DNA from: Siphonodentalium dalli
Taxonomy: Eukaryota; Mollusca; Scaphopoda; Gadilida; Siphonodentaliidae
Direction: 5' to 3'
DNA length: 64,000 nt
Assembly: GCA_032622095.1 (NCBI GenBank)
Contig: CP136061.1
Coordinates: 52,339,762-52,403,761, forward strand
Below the pieces are notes generated by a model that saw only the letters and a program-made list of their open reading frames with translations, did no database searches and had not been told where the DNA came from. Below are positions 1 through 11,264 of the stretch, in pieces (position 1 is the stretch's first letter; the number at the start of each line of letters is the position of its first letter). The translations under genes were made by a program, and so were the position numbers.

Positions 1-189
1 TGATACAGACCGAAAGTCCGACAAATTCCATTTGCACCCCTGGGTTGGAATTGTCCAACGGGTACCTAACATTTTCTAAATGTTGGGACTTTCCAACTTT
101 ATACACCCCTTAATGGTTGAACATGCCCAAGTGTTACCCAATAGTAGAGTTTTACTTCGTAAATCATTGGGATTTAGAATTAACTGGTT

Positions 190-400
190 AACCCCAAATT
201 CGCGTTCGTAACGCCACAACGAACTGTTGCCCGCCCTGAATTAACTGTTGTCCGGTTTGCAATCACGGTCAGCTTTCGTGACGTCACGAGTGAACTGTTG
301 CCCGACCCGAGCGAACTGTTGACTGGCTCCGAGCGAACTGTTGACTGGCCAATGTATTGGGTAACAAAGCAATTATTTGAACTGTTGCCCAAGGCCGAAG
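190..400. repeat. diverged short repeats built on GAACTGTTG
   Basis: The word GAACTGTTG recurs at 221, 292, 313, 335 and 379, with a variant (TTAACTGTTG) at 241. It is usually followed by CCCG or ACTGG. The two copies at 313 and 335 lie in a tandem 22-base unit. Spacing elsewhere is irregular, so this is a degenerate minisatellite rather than a clean array. No gene is seen in it. Confidence 0.6.
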
Positions 401-459
401 GAAATGTTCAGATAATACGTCCATATGTCGTTTGTTGAACTTATTATCTGAACATTTCC
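400..459. repeat. short inverted repeat, 18 bp arms
   Basis: An 18-base arm at 400-417 is repeated in reverse complement at 442-459 with a 24-base loop. It could be a solo hairpin or a remnant of a small foldback element. No flanking duplication was recognised. Confidence 0.7.
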
Positions 460-1218
460 CACCGATAAATAGAAATCCATCAACATGTGTGTTATCTTTA
501 TGTCTGTCTGACGTTTATTTTTCACGAAAACCCCTGCAGGTGAATAATAGAACATTCCAATGAATATTTTATAACTGAGAACGATGTGATGTGTTTTAGC
601 GCTAGACCGCCGAGCGACGTGCAACGGTTCGATTCCTGACAAGTTTCTGATCCGCGCAAAGGGAATGTAACATGACTCCAATGTATGTGGAAGATTCCAA
701 GTAAAAGTAACCATGCATCTGCGCTGTCTTTCGTTCAACAATTATTCTGAGAACTCGGCGGAAAAAAGCGACAAAGCCCATGCACCAATGCAGCGTCGTT
801 CACTTCCGATATTCTCGCTTGGGTTCTTCTCATATATATATCTCACTAAATCATGCTCGGTGATTGGTTAACTGTCAATTGGGTCATACGTCTCATATCC
901 CAATAAAATATACCATAACGCGAACCGACTGAGAACTTCTATACATGACTACTCGCCTAAACAAATGCGATAATGTCCGTCAAACACACACACCATTGTC
1001 GTTCACTTCCAATATTCTTTCTATGTATGTGACCTTTTATTGTGACAAACTTCCAATTTCCAATATATGAAACTCTCATGTCGTTTTGGTTGGAACGCCA
1101 ATTTTGATCCAACTGCGCATTAGACCAAAGCCACTGGTACGTTTTTGTTATACACTTTATGTGTATCACGTACTTGTGAGATATACATGTGTACATGTGG
1201 CCGGCAGTGGATTGCAAA

Positions 1219-1487
1219 TTAACCCTTTAATGACGGGAGCTGCGTCAGTGCAACATTATAGATCATGTGCGAGTTAATTCTCGTATATATGCGAGTATCA
1301 CACAGGAAGCCTTGCATATACATGTATAAGATAATGTACTGGCTTACAAGGTCGAGGTAAACATTGCTAGGACAATGTGTTCTCTTATATATGCGGGGCT
1401 CCCTATGGGAGACTCGCATATATAAGAGCATGAATTGACACAGGGTTTTCACAGTATTTCAGGAAGCTCCAGTCATGGAAGGGTTAA
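1219..1487. mobile_element. TTAA-flanked MITE (piggyBac-like) carrying a hairpin variant
   Basis: The element begins TTAACCCTTTAATGACGG and ends with the inverted form (...CATGGAAGGGTTAA), with the inner arm GGAGCT mirrored as AGCTCC. TTAA borders followed by CCYT are the hallmark of piggyBac-type termini. No transposase is encoded in 269 bp, so it is non-autonomous. At about 1371-1440 it holds a diverged copy of the hairpin found in the elements at 2136, 3326, 27215 and 50654, in the inverted sense (followed by ACACAGGG). Ends of the same type are seen at 50654-50873. Confidence 0.75.
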
Positions 1488-2135
1488 CAAGATGCAATTA
1501 ACGAAAACCATGTATATCCTCAAGTTGCCGGAAATTGCAAAATTCACAAAAAACATACAGTAAACAGTTCTTTCCTTGTCATGAAATATAGAGTTATCTA
1601 GCTTGGTTTGCTGGCGTCACAATTACGAACATGCCAAATGCTTTGTGTTGTTAGGTTGTTGGGGTTTTCGCGTCGTATCAGCCATCTTTAAGCCATATCA
1701 CGACGTTTGTAGTTTAACGCCGAGGGTTAATTGCACTGGAAAAATTACCCCACTGCATGCAGAAACCACCGACCCTCGAAAGCAACTGACAAACTTTCCC
1801 AGATACACGGAACCATGTTATCCTTCCTGTGGGTAAATCACAAATCCGCACTTTAATTCACCTTACAATCTGAGCCCCCTGGTGCCAATAAGCTCATAAT
1901 GCATAAGTTATTCAGTATACCTACAAACGTGTGGTCGATTGCCCTTAAGTCTAAAACAAACAATTTTTTTTTTCCTAAAATGAGTTATCAGTAAAGTGGA
2001 GATTAATTGCAGCCCCATGTAAGGGCGTGGCGCTCTTTAAAATACTTGTGTTTTTTTTAAATTTGTTTTGTTTAATTTCTGAATATGTTATTTAGTCAAT
2101 AGTTGTAACGTAATAGTGGGCTCAATGATAATATA

Positions 2136-2598
2136 TGTGACCCGCCATATCAAATTTAAATCCAGTCGTAAGTCGGGATATTTTTACCCTGTGCCAATGC
2201 ATTCTCTTATATATGCGAGTCGACCATAGGTCGCCTCGCATATATAAGAGAATGCATTGGCCTAACAATTTTTTATCATTTTTTTAAATAAATGTTTCTT
2301 ACAATTTTTAGGACATAAAATAAAAAACATCCATTATCCTGCAGGGAGCCCCACACATATATAGAAGCATATAGAAGAGTGTCGTCTGCTCATGTTTGTC
2401 TGGGGCTCTGCATGGGTGAAATTATAAAATTGTTAAAGAATACAAGAAAAAATTATTAAAATTGTAAAAAATTGTTAGGCCAATGCATTCTCTTATATAT
2501 GCGACGCGACCTATGGTCGACTCGCATATATAAGAGAATGCATTGGCACTGGGTAAAAAAATCCCGACTTACGACTGGATTTGATATGGATGGTCACA
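2136..2598. mobile_element. TA-flanked MITE (mariner-like), family A copy 1
   Basis: Terminal inverted repeats begin TGTGACCCGCCATATC on the left; the right end reads as the inverted form with a few mismatches. Both are flanked by TA, the usual Tc1/mariner target duplication. Inside each terminus lies a near-perfect hairpin (about 2195-2262 and 2480-2546). The core between the hairpins is in reverse orientation relative to the copy at 27215-27649, meaning the whole element inserted the other way round. No coding capacity. Confidence 0.8.
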
Positions 2599-2894
2599 TA
2601 TGATGCACAATTAAGTACATAGATGGTAAATATAACCGTCATTAAGTATCGATATCTGATAATGCTATGGGGATATGGTGCTTTGTCACCGTAAAATCAT
2701 TTGATCGTTCCAGCCATTGCATATTCATAGCAATATCATAATAACACACTTTACAAGTTACACGTACGTGCTCCTGAACCCGGGTGTCGGAAAAGGAATA
2801 ATCAAGGACAATTCAATTTATTTTCCAGTCTCATTTTTTCCAACTCTTTTGTTTCAGACCACCCCATGTCGTCACGTCTTGCACACGGTCTCAC

Positions 2895-3098
2895 CTGTAC
2901 ACAACAATCCAGCAAGCCTGATCCTGATGTTGTTTTGAATGGCGTCGGAGTTAACCACCAGAAAATGTCCACCATCGTCATCACAAACTTGACGAGCTGC
3001 TTCCCAGTCTAATGTGTGTTGATCCCTACAACGAGTCTTCAAACATCTGTCTATGTTGGTGACGTACTTGTAGCCAGTATTAGCTATACAGGAGGACG
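2895..3098 (-). CDS. gene 1, exon 5: first part of a C-type lectin domain
   Basis: This exon encodes the N-terminal half of a C-type lectin-like domain, a module of secreted or cell-surface proteins that binds sugars or other ligands. The translation contains SCIANTGYKYV, then CLKTRC, then WEAARQVCDDDGGHF, which fits the family pattern W-x2-A-x3-C-x3-GG. Borders are good: acceptor TTACAG before base 3098 and donor ACAG|GTGAGA after 2895. It is 204 bp and phase 1 at both ends, so it can follow the Thr/Ser-rich exon at 7074-7409 in frame. The second half of the domain (WIG/WND motifs) was not found below 2895 and is probably outside the window. If the donor were skipped, the frame would stop seven codons later. 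Family assignment is firm; sugar binding cannot be judged from this half. Confidence 0.8.
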
Positions 3099-3120
3099 CT
3101 GTAAGGTAAGAGATGCAATC

Positions 3121-3934
3121 TTAAAGGGATACTGTACTCAAATGTTGTTGTTGGTTTCTATAGTCTCCGAGTCGTAGAATAAGGTAACCAGATTTCCATT
3201 ATTTGAAAGTCTGTTGAGTATGAAGTAATGTTACGGATGGAAGATTAGCCGGAATGCAAAAATACAAATTGTCGTTGTCGAGTCATTTTTGGACAGTTTT
3301 CAAGCAAATGTATCAATTATATGTTTTATAATTTCACCCATACAGAGCCCCAGACAAACATGAGCAGACGACACTCTTCTATATGCTTCTATATATGTGT
3401 GGGGCTCCCTGCAGGGTAATGGAGGTTTTTTATTGTATGTCCTAAAAATTGTAAGAAACATTTATTTAAAAAAAATGATAAAAAAATTGTTAGGCCAATG
3501 CATTCTCTTATATATGCGAGGCGACCTATGGTCGACTCGCATATATAAGAGAATGCATTGGCACAGGGTAAAACAATATTCATATATGCATACTAGTCCC
3601 ATATACTCAGTTAAGTCATTGTCTAGTCACTAGTCAGTGAGTGGCTACAGTTTACGCCCGTATCATGTGTGCCAGGCATTGCCCAATCCACTATCCATGA
3701 ATTAATTTGATTACGTCTTGTACACGGAAATTCGTAAATCAATTTATGGCTCCAGCCATAAATTAAATTTATATAGAATTATTAACTTTGATTTTAAGAT
3801 AACCTACATGTATTAACCTGAATTTTTACAGAATACATCTTCGACACAAATTACTTAGTATTCTATATATTATCGATATTAGATTGTTGTCATCACCGGG
3901 AATTTATTGAAAATGGCGTACCGTACCCCTTTAA
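3121..3934. mobile_element. TTAA-flanked MITE family B, interrupted copy
   Basis: The left end is TTAAAGGGATACTGTAC and the right end GTACCGTACCCCTTTAA, inverted with respect to each other and bounded by TTAA. A second, uninterrupted copy lies in opposite orientation at 53055-53634. This copy is longer because a family A fragment sits inside it at about 3326-3575. A small palindrome around GGCTCCAGCCA lies near 3750 and is conserved in the other copy. Confidence 0.8.
3326..3575. mobile_element. family A fragment inserted in family B
   Basis: The sequence from TTATAATTTCACCC to the hairpin and CACAGGGTAAAA matches the interior and one hairpin of the family A element at 27215-27649, but both outer terminal repeats are missing. 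Comparing flanks with the empty family B copy (around 53420-53450) shows that B resumes on both sides. Either the ends were lost after insertion or the fragment arrived without them. Confidence 0.75.
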
Positions 3935-5260
3935 CGCGACTCGGAAATTTCCGTTTTCACATGGAAATAACCTCTCCCATAAATAGACACCATATCTGCC
4001 GGACTATTTCAATCACGTGATTTGTCATATGTACGTTACCGTGAAATACGTCTGTTGACCGGGAGACTCGTCTGAACTTGTTCACTTGAACTAATTATTG
4101 TTATTTATGACTATTTATTATTATTTAATGCACGATCAAGTTTGGTACAGACATACAGTGAATAAATTCTGCTCCAATCACATATATGCGTCAACGAGTC
4201 AAGGCCGTTGACTTATTATCAGTGCCGTGTAATATGCGCGAATATGGTTTCTATTTATGGAAGAGGTGACTTTCAATCGAAGCTGAAATGGCCGAGTCAT
4301 TGAGAATGGTAATTTGTACATTCTGATATTGACATTTCAAAGTGATATGAAACACTCCAGGGTGGTCAAATAGAAATGGAGAACAATTGTGCTCAAAGGA
4401 GTTATTTTTTACAAATAGTATATCCAAATTGACAATGCATACCGATATTCGTATATATTAATTAAACGCAGTGTCTCGGGATGGTGAAATTGGTTTCGTT
4501 AGTTCATCGCCGATAGTTGCGTCCCGAATCTAGATGTAAATATTTACAATTAAGCTTAGTTCAGACGATCTTTTCTATGGAGTGGTATGGTCGATTTCTT
4601 TGAGATTTTCGGCGATGTTGGTAGAATGCTACATTCCTCCAGTTGGTATAACCCCGGGATACTAACTTATTAATGTCACGCACCGAACAAGTCCATAATA
4701 TGTCTTTAAGTACTCGTCATCATGATTGATATAGAGTATTAGAGAGTATATTGATAACGGTGATTTCACGGGTTAACGGGTACATATGCCATGTGTAGTA
4801 TTAGCCGCGTTACTACGGGTGAAAATATACACATTTCGCATTCATTTCCTGCATGACCTATATGTCCTAAATGAAAAGTTCTCTGAGTTTGAGTACATTT
4901 AGGTTTTTTTTCAATAAAAGCACATGTTGCTATGTACATTTCGCGTAATAATTGCAACTCCTTGAATCACATCATGACTTGAAATTCATCGCCTATTTCG
5001 GAGTTAAAGTAAATTTCCTCTCTGAATAGTCAGTGCTTGTCCAATATTCATTTTCATTTGTGAGGCATTGATTTCTGGTCCGAAAACGAACTATGGTCTT
5101 AACGATATACGGTTTTCTTGGATCGATAGGAATTTATCACGTCCGACATTAGGCTGCGCAATCATTTAAATAAGCTAATTTTGTTGATATGGATGTACCT
5201 CCAGGCCACGTTTATATCCATTCGTCTTGTGGTCTCTGCTTTAAGTAAAAGTAAAACTGA
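3935..5260. other. no gene recognised; AT-rich spacer
   Basis: Intronic or intergenic sequence of gene 1 with respect to the flanking exons. No exon, RNA gene or clear repeat boundary was recognised on either strand. Confidence 0.5.
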
Positions 5261-5788
5261 TTAAAGGTGGATTATCTCTTTGTAAACATGTATTATATAG
5301 TTACCGGGGTATAAAATATTAGATCTGAATCGAAGACTCCTGTCCTGAAATGCTTCTATCGATTAATATTAATTTTATTTCGAATATTTTCTGGTCTAAA
5401 AAGGTGTGGTTGTTTAGCTAACGAACAATATCGGTTACTGTTAACAGGGACCAGAACTTTTATTGTGTAATTTTGTCACAAATAAACGTTAATTATACAC
5501 ATTATCGCTTATAACTATGGAATAAAACAATACAATCAATCAATCTGGGACATTTGGCGTTCGGTACGTAGTCATAGGAACAGCCTAATGCTCTATATCG
5601 CTATATGGTATCACCCGAATGGTCTGTTATTAAAATAGACAAATAAATGGACCCAATAAAATATTCGAAATAAACTCAATATTAATTGATAGAAGCCTTT
5701 CCGGACAGGGGTCTTCAGTTCGTATTTATTATTTTATACCCACGCAACTATTTCAAATTTGTTATTTAAAGAGATAATCCATCTTTAA
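5261..5788. mobile_element. TTAA-flanked MITE family C, copy 1
   Basis: The left end is TTAAAGGTGGATTATCTC and the right end is GAGATAATCCATCTTTAA, bounded by TTAA on both sides. Another copy of exactly the same length (528 bp) lies in reverse orientation at 52531-53058. There is a sub-terminal run of CAAT units near 5530. It is non-autonomous, with no reading frame of note. Confidence 0.8.
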
Positions 5789-6327
5789 ATGTAAATTCAG
5801 CCATTTATAAAACGCCTTCTAATATATTCAACTGTAAATGTCAAACATGTGAATTAATTTGAGTCGATGTATGCTAAATACACACGGGTATTGGGATATA
5901 CAAAGCACTTCAGATAATATTATACTTATACTTAGAATAGTATTTGACTGCCATGTAGTCATTTACTAGCTTACATTCTGCGAGAAGTTTCCATATACAC
6001 GACGTAATCACAATGAACTAACACGTGTGAATTGGGTAGCATTGTGCATTGTGTTAACATATAACGTCTTGTAAAAACTATGTCGAGACGGGGCTCAACT
6101 CAAGACACCCGCTGACATAAAATGAATAATTTAATATTTTATTTGATATTTATTTGCCTCAATTGCCTGAAAATTTATCGAGAATATCTCTATGGTTATC
6201 ATTACATTCCGGTTTTAATGCCATCCGTAAAATATTTTATTCCCGTCAGGCCGTACTCATTAACAGTGAAAGGTGGCATATTTTGGTCGACTAACATGTT
6301 TTATTCCAGAGCGAAAAACAAACAAGC

Positions 6328-6760
6328 CTGCAAATAGCGTGTCTGTCATTTGCAGAATGAGGTCCACAGAGGGTGAATTTAGTGACGCTATCCCGCATAG
6401 CGGGTTAGCATAACTAAATTCACCCTCTGGGGACCTCATTCTACTAAGGCCCTCAACTGATACGCCAGACCTAGGATCAGATTGAAGTTCACCACTTGAA
6501 GTTGGTGATGTTCACACATTGGGCACCTCAATTATGAATTTTATCTTCTGCAAATTAGGGGATATAGAAACTTCCTAGAAGTGAAATGTAACTAAAACAA
6601 TGTTAATTTGATACTATAGATACTTCCAGATGATGAGGCCTAGACAGAATGAGGTATCCAGAGGGTGAATTTGGTGAAGCTAGCCCGCTGTGCGGGATAG
6701 CATCACTAAGTTCACCCTCTGGGGACCTCATTCTGCAAATGACAGGCACGCTATTTGCAG
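6328..6760. mobile_element. compound inverted-repeat element with two inner hairpins
   Basis: Outer arms start CTGCAAATAGCG and end CGCTATTTGCAG. Just inside each outer arm is a hairpin of about 90 bp (6352-6441 and 6650-6736) whose stem reads CAGAGGGTGAATTTRGTGA and whose tips carry CCCGC/GCGGG. The two hairpins are copies of one another, so the element folds at two levels. No target duplication could be assigned. Confidence 0.75.
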
Positions 6761-7073
6761 ACTTGAAAAGAAATCCATTGGTACTCACACTTGGCATAAT
6801 GGTAAAGTTCTTGATAATACTTCAGGCTAACCAAATTGACCCTCACATATACCAGAAATTTTAGTACAGTCCCCCTTTCGTATAGTGTTTTATGAATAAT
6901 ATTCGAGTAAGGATACATGAGTTTTCCGCTTCCCCGAAATTGAGGCATCACATTTCCAACTGTGGAAAATTTGACAAATTTAGTGGTGGGGGTTAGACAA
7001 AGTCCCTGGTATATATATACATGTATTTGAAAATTAAACCTGATCATATTGGAGTTTGATATTTAGTACAAAC

Positions 7074-7409
7074 CTCTAGCTGGATCGACTACGGACGTAG
7101 ACGATATTTGTGTGCCAGTAGATGTAATCATCTCAGTGCTCGATGTTAAAGCTGAAGAGGTCGTGGCCACTGGATTCGCTGAACTTGATGACGTGGTCGC
7201 GTTTTGTGTAGAATATGACACTAAATTTGATGACGTCATTGTATTCTGCATAGTTGTAGTGTATGAATATGTCGTTGTCACCGTATTTTGAGTCGTCTGT
7301 GAGTTTTGACTGGTCGTTTCTTTCTGAGTCGTTGTCGACATCATTGTTGTCGTCGAATTCATAGTATTCGACTGTGAAGAATCATCATTTGTCATTGTCA
7401 CTGAAAAAT
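7074..7409 (-). CDS. gene 1, exon 4: Thr/Ser-rich mucin-like segment
   Basis: The 112 codons encoded here are dominated by Thr and Ser with scattered Asn, Gln and Val and no Cys. Such composition is typical of O-glycosylated spacer stalks in secreted or membrane lectins. The acceptor is TTTCAG before 7409 and the donor GCTAGAG|GTTTGT after 7074; 336 bp, phase 1 at both ends. It therefore joins the EGF-like exon (phase 1 end) and the lectin exon (phase 1 start) without a frame break. It would hold the EGF-like and lectin modules apart. The codons are a low-complexity repeat of ACN/TCN, which may expand or contract. Assignment as a linker is inferred from composition. Confidence 0.65.
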
Positions 7410-9017
7410 CTGAAACAAAGACAAGTATGACAATGTTTGACATCAATAATATAACATGTCTATTTCCACGCCAATCCATTGATGGCAAGATTACTCTGAA
7501 TTCGTACATTGGTTGGACAATTAGAATACTCTGGTCCTTGGCTGGGTTATGTCACAGGATCAGTCCATTAGTGGCCAGTTTACCCTGGTTCAAAACCGCT
7601 ATCTTATACACGTAAATTTTAATTAGTGCTATTGCTCGCTCAGTTTTAAATTTTCCGTAACAGTGTTTTATAAGACAATCGATAACGAGAATATAATATA
7701 ATTACCTGTTCATTATTTGGTTGCGAAGATGTGTATTTCTCTGCACTTGTTTTGTTCCAATAATCTATATGCTACATGTACTTTTGGCACCATTGACAAG
7801 ACACCGAGAGGAGTAAATCATAGCAACCATGTATAAATAATGATTTCAGAACAAATTACCATGTGGCTACATATAGTTTATAGTTGATATGGTTGACTTC
7901 GATCCTATAGTGTTGTCGGATTGAAGCCGTGCTTTCACCTTCAAGCTTGAAATTGCTCTTTCAGTGTCATATCAAAACTAATATTGTCAAGATTCACTCA
8001 TGCACAGTGTTGTTGATATTAACTATTCGATACGATTTAATTCTTTATTTTCCTCGTAGAGTCTCGGTGTCGTACTATATTTTCGCTCAGTTTTAAATTC
8101 GCACAACGGTGCACGGGTACAGCAGGAATTTACACACGAGTAAGCTATGCGGCTTGAGCTTTCATAACACAGCTATCAGAATGGTTGTTTGCACAAATAC
8201 GGTTGTACATTGATTTCAGTAGCTGTGGTCATAACATGACGCCGAAACGATGTATTATATCAGGACAAAGACACCACAACCTGTTGCGAAATAAATAACG
8301 TGTATATATTGTGTATTGACACCATCGACAGCGGTAAATAAATGCATATAGGTAGCTTTCCCAGATACACGGATCCGGATATTCTCGCTTTGTCTGGAAC
8401 AGCAATCTCGCATCATATAGCATGGAGACAGCTTCAACGTTGAGAGACTACTTATGGTAGCCGATGTTAGTTTTTGTTAGGTCAAAATAATCCTGCGCCG
8501 CCGGTAAAACTGCATCTTCCACGACAAAATCTGCCACCAAACGTCACAAAAGTACACCAAGCAGGCATTGGTTTACCCATGACTTAACAATTAAATATTG
8601 CGTTTTCAGATGGCTGTTCTTGTCTTAATCGTATTATTATACATGTATATGCGCTTTAATGCATATATGAGACACTTTTTGAGTTATCTTCTCTTTGCAA
8701 CTGTAGCACGCATATAGTAAATAAACTGTCACTATACTGTAAATACTCTTCCAGGTATGTATATATGTAAAAGTACTATCAAGTCCTACTAAAAAAAATA
8801 CCCCTCCCAAGAATAACAATACTAACACAAAAGTCTATGCTGCTGTTGTGTGGGTGTGTATGCCAACGTCGGGCCATCGGCGTTTCTCTCGATATAGGAG
8901 GTATTAACAATATAATATAAGATAAGATAAGATAAGTAAAGGGACCCCCCCCTCACGTGTGGTCACCATGTTTGTCTTGTATCATATTCATCAATATATC
9001 GTCATGCAGTTTCTCAC
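7410..9017. other. gene 1 intron 3; nothing else recognised
   Basis: AT-rich intron between the EGF-like and Thr/Ser-rich exons. Only a short AAGAT pentamer run near 8918-8936 stands out. Confidence 0.5.
8918..8936. repeat. (AAGAT)n microsatellite
   Basis: Nearly four perfect pentamer units in an intron of gene 1. Confidence 0.8.
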
Positions 9018-9123
9018 CTTCAGCTGACAGAGCGAGGCAACGTAATCCACCCGGCGAAATCGGCGATTTGATGCATGTATCTTCAACCTCACATGGATTC
9101 ACATCGCAAGGAGACTGGTATTC
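9018..9123 (-). CDS. gene 1, exon 3: EGF-like cysteine segment
   Basis: The exon reads EYQSPCDVNPCEVEDTC followed by a Pro/Gly stretch and RCLAL. The spacing C-x4-C-x5-C-x10-C resembles the first half of an EGF-like module (x-x-NPC), but only four cysteines are present, so the module is short or diverged. Borders: acceptor GACCAG|GAA before 9123 and donor GAAG|GTGAGA after 9018. The length is 106 bp, entering in phase 0 and leaving in phase 1, exactly what the PAN exon (ends phase 0) and the Thr/Ser exon (starts phase 1) require. It was chosen over other frames because of this phase agreement and the cysteines. It could alternatively be a C-terminal extension of the PAN module. Confidence 0.6.
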
Positions 9124-9202
9124 CTGGTCAGAAGAATGAAAGAATGGAGTTATTAAACAGTGACTAGTTCTATGAAACTATGAAACATAATTTAATGTAA
9201 AG

Positions 9203-11224
9203 CCCCTGTCACACTCCGCTGCGATCAGGCCGGCGCTTGTATTGCGCTGAAAAGGTACCAACATATGAGTAACACGCAGGAGGAACGCGGAAAATTGTTC
9301 ACAATTTAAAAACAAGGTATGCTCCTATTCCGTTTACCACGTTTTTATTGCGCTCTTATTACGACCCATTGCGTTCCTACTTTGTCAAGTCTCACGCTCT
9401 CATGCGCTCTCACTGTGCTTCCTCTGGGCTATAAACGTCCCTAGTGCTAGTACGTTCTCAATAAGTTTGCAAAACGTTCTCTGCGTGGGCGCGGAGAGTA
9501 TAAATAGCGATTCATGCGTGCTCCAGTCATAGTCAGTGTTTAGGTTGTGGGAATATACCCAACAATCCACAATAGACTAGTTGTCCACTATTTGTCCGAT
9601 TAAACCACTGCCACACTCTGCTGCGATCAGGCCGGCGCTTGCATTGCGCTGAAAAGGTATCAAAGCGCCAAGCTAAACGCATTAAGGTAGTCAAGAACCG
9701 ATTGGTGACGCAGTTGACACTGGCTAGGACGGGAGAGGGTCCCCATGATCGCCCCTGAGCGCCAGAGCGCCGCGCTTGTTTTGTGCATGCACAAAACAAG
9801 CGCAGAGGTTCGGCGTTCTGACCAGGGCGCAGTACTGTGGCCGTGGCAACGAAAAGCGAGCGATGTGAGCGTCCCGTTGACGTAGCAAGGATGCATACAA
9901 GCTACTCGTGGTCGCAGCAAGAAATCATCTCTTTCGTCTCTCTTCCGACCTTATTGCGCTCTTATTGCGCTGCCACGTGGTGTTATGGACTGGTTCCTGA
10001 TCATAGAACGTCCACACGATGTTGTCACTGCAAATGGCATTCTTCCGACGTTTGCAGCAGGTTTTCAGTACGATCCCACTTTGAAATGCGATCTGCTCAC
10101 CCACACAATCGGAGTTTGCATATAATATGCAAATTTAAACTGGAATCCGATGTACATGAATTCCGTCACGAATGTGGCAATTTATAACATGGAATACGCA
10201 ATAAGATTAGTGCACGTGAAGTGGCACCTAAATGGAATCCAATGTATTCCGTATATACATGTGCTACATGTTAACAGGCATAAACAACCATGGGAATGGT
10301 GCTGTCGGCGTCCATAGGTCATGCCATTCAAAAATAAAAAGGGCATATATTATGCCGATCTATTTAGCTACGCTGTTCCCTGACGAAATTCCGCGTTATC
10401 ACTATCATACTACAGTGGAAAAGTGAATCGAAACATATGATCAATTTAAATTATGACTATATATCCGCAACATATATAATTGGAACAAGGAAAACTAGTC
10501 TATTGTGGATTGTTTGGGTATATTCACACAACCTAAAAACTGACTATGACTGGAGCACGCAGGATGCGCTATTTATTCTTCTCCGCGCCCACGCAGAGAA
10601 CGTTTTGCAAACTTATTGAGAACGTACTAGCAACACAATGACAGCGACTTGGACGCACTAGGGACGTTTATAGCTTAGATGTAGCAAAGTGAGAGCACGT
10701 GAGAGCGTGAGACTTGACAACGTAGAAACGCAATGGGTCATAATAAGAGCGCAATCAAAAACGTGATAAGCGGCATAGTTTTCCGCGCTCCTCCTGCGTG
10801 TTAGTCATATTTTGGTACTTTTTCAGCGCAATGCGAGCGCCGGCCTGATCGCAGCGGAGTGTGACAGGGGTTTTAAGCTTACTGCAGTCGCAGAGGACAA
10901 GATTGGTTTCTTACTGTGCCCACGAGTAGCTTGTATGCATCCTTGCTACGTCAACGGGTCGCTCACGTCCCTCGCTTTTATCTGCCACGGCGACAGTACT
11001 GCGCCCTGGTCAGAACGCTGAACATCTGCGCTTGTTTTGTGCATGCACAAAACAAGCGCGGCGCTCTGGCACCCATGGGCGATAATAGGGACCCTCTCCC
11101 GTCATAGCCAGTGTCAACTGCGTCAACAATCGGTTCTTGGATACCTTAATGCGTTTAGCTTGGCGCTTTGATAATTTTTTAGCGCAATACAAGCGCCGAC
11201 CTGATCGCAGCGGAGTGACAGGGG
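9203..11224. mobile_element. 2 kb compound inverted element (A-B-core-A'-B')
   Basis: Outer ends are CCCCTGTCACACTCCGCTG on the left and the inverted form (CAGCGGAGTGACAGGGG) on the right. Inside, a block at about 9203-9595 is repeated in reverse complement at 10480-10875, and a second block at 9605-9930 is repeated in reverse complement at 10890-11224. Each B block carries a perfect 32-base palindrome (9773-9804 and 11030-11061) centred on GTGCATGCAC. The core (9930-10480) has no long reading frame. The element is rich in GCGCTC words and clearly higher in GC than its surroundings. It looks like a non-autonomous transposon formed by joining two or more related inverted units. Target duplication unclear. 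Confidence 0.75.
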
Positions 11225-11264
11225 TTTTAATAATTATGGAGTTATTTAAGAGACTATATCACAT

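Noticed and set aside
585-645. tRNA-like B-box word GGTTCGATTCC at 625-635
   Set aside because: The bases around it do not pair as a T-stem (only two of five pairs) and no cloverleaf can be drawn. At most it is a decayed tRNA-derived SINE head.
9533-11192. Open stretches of 60-116 codons in the 2 kb inverted element
   Set aside because: They mirror each other across the inverted arms and carry no transposase motif.
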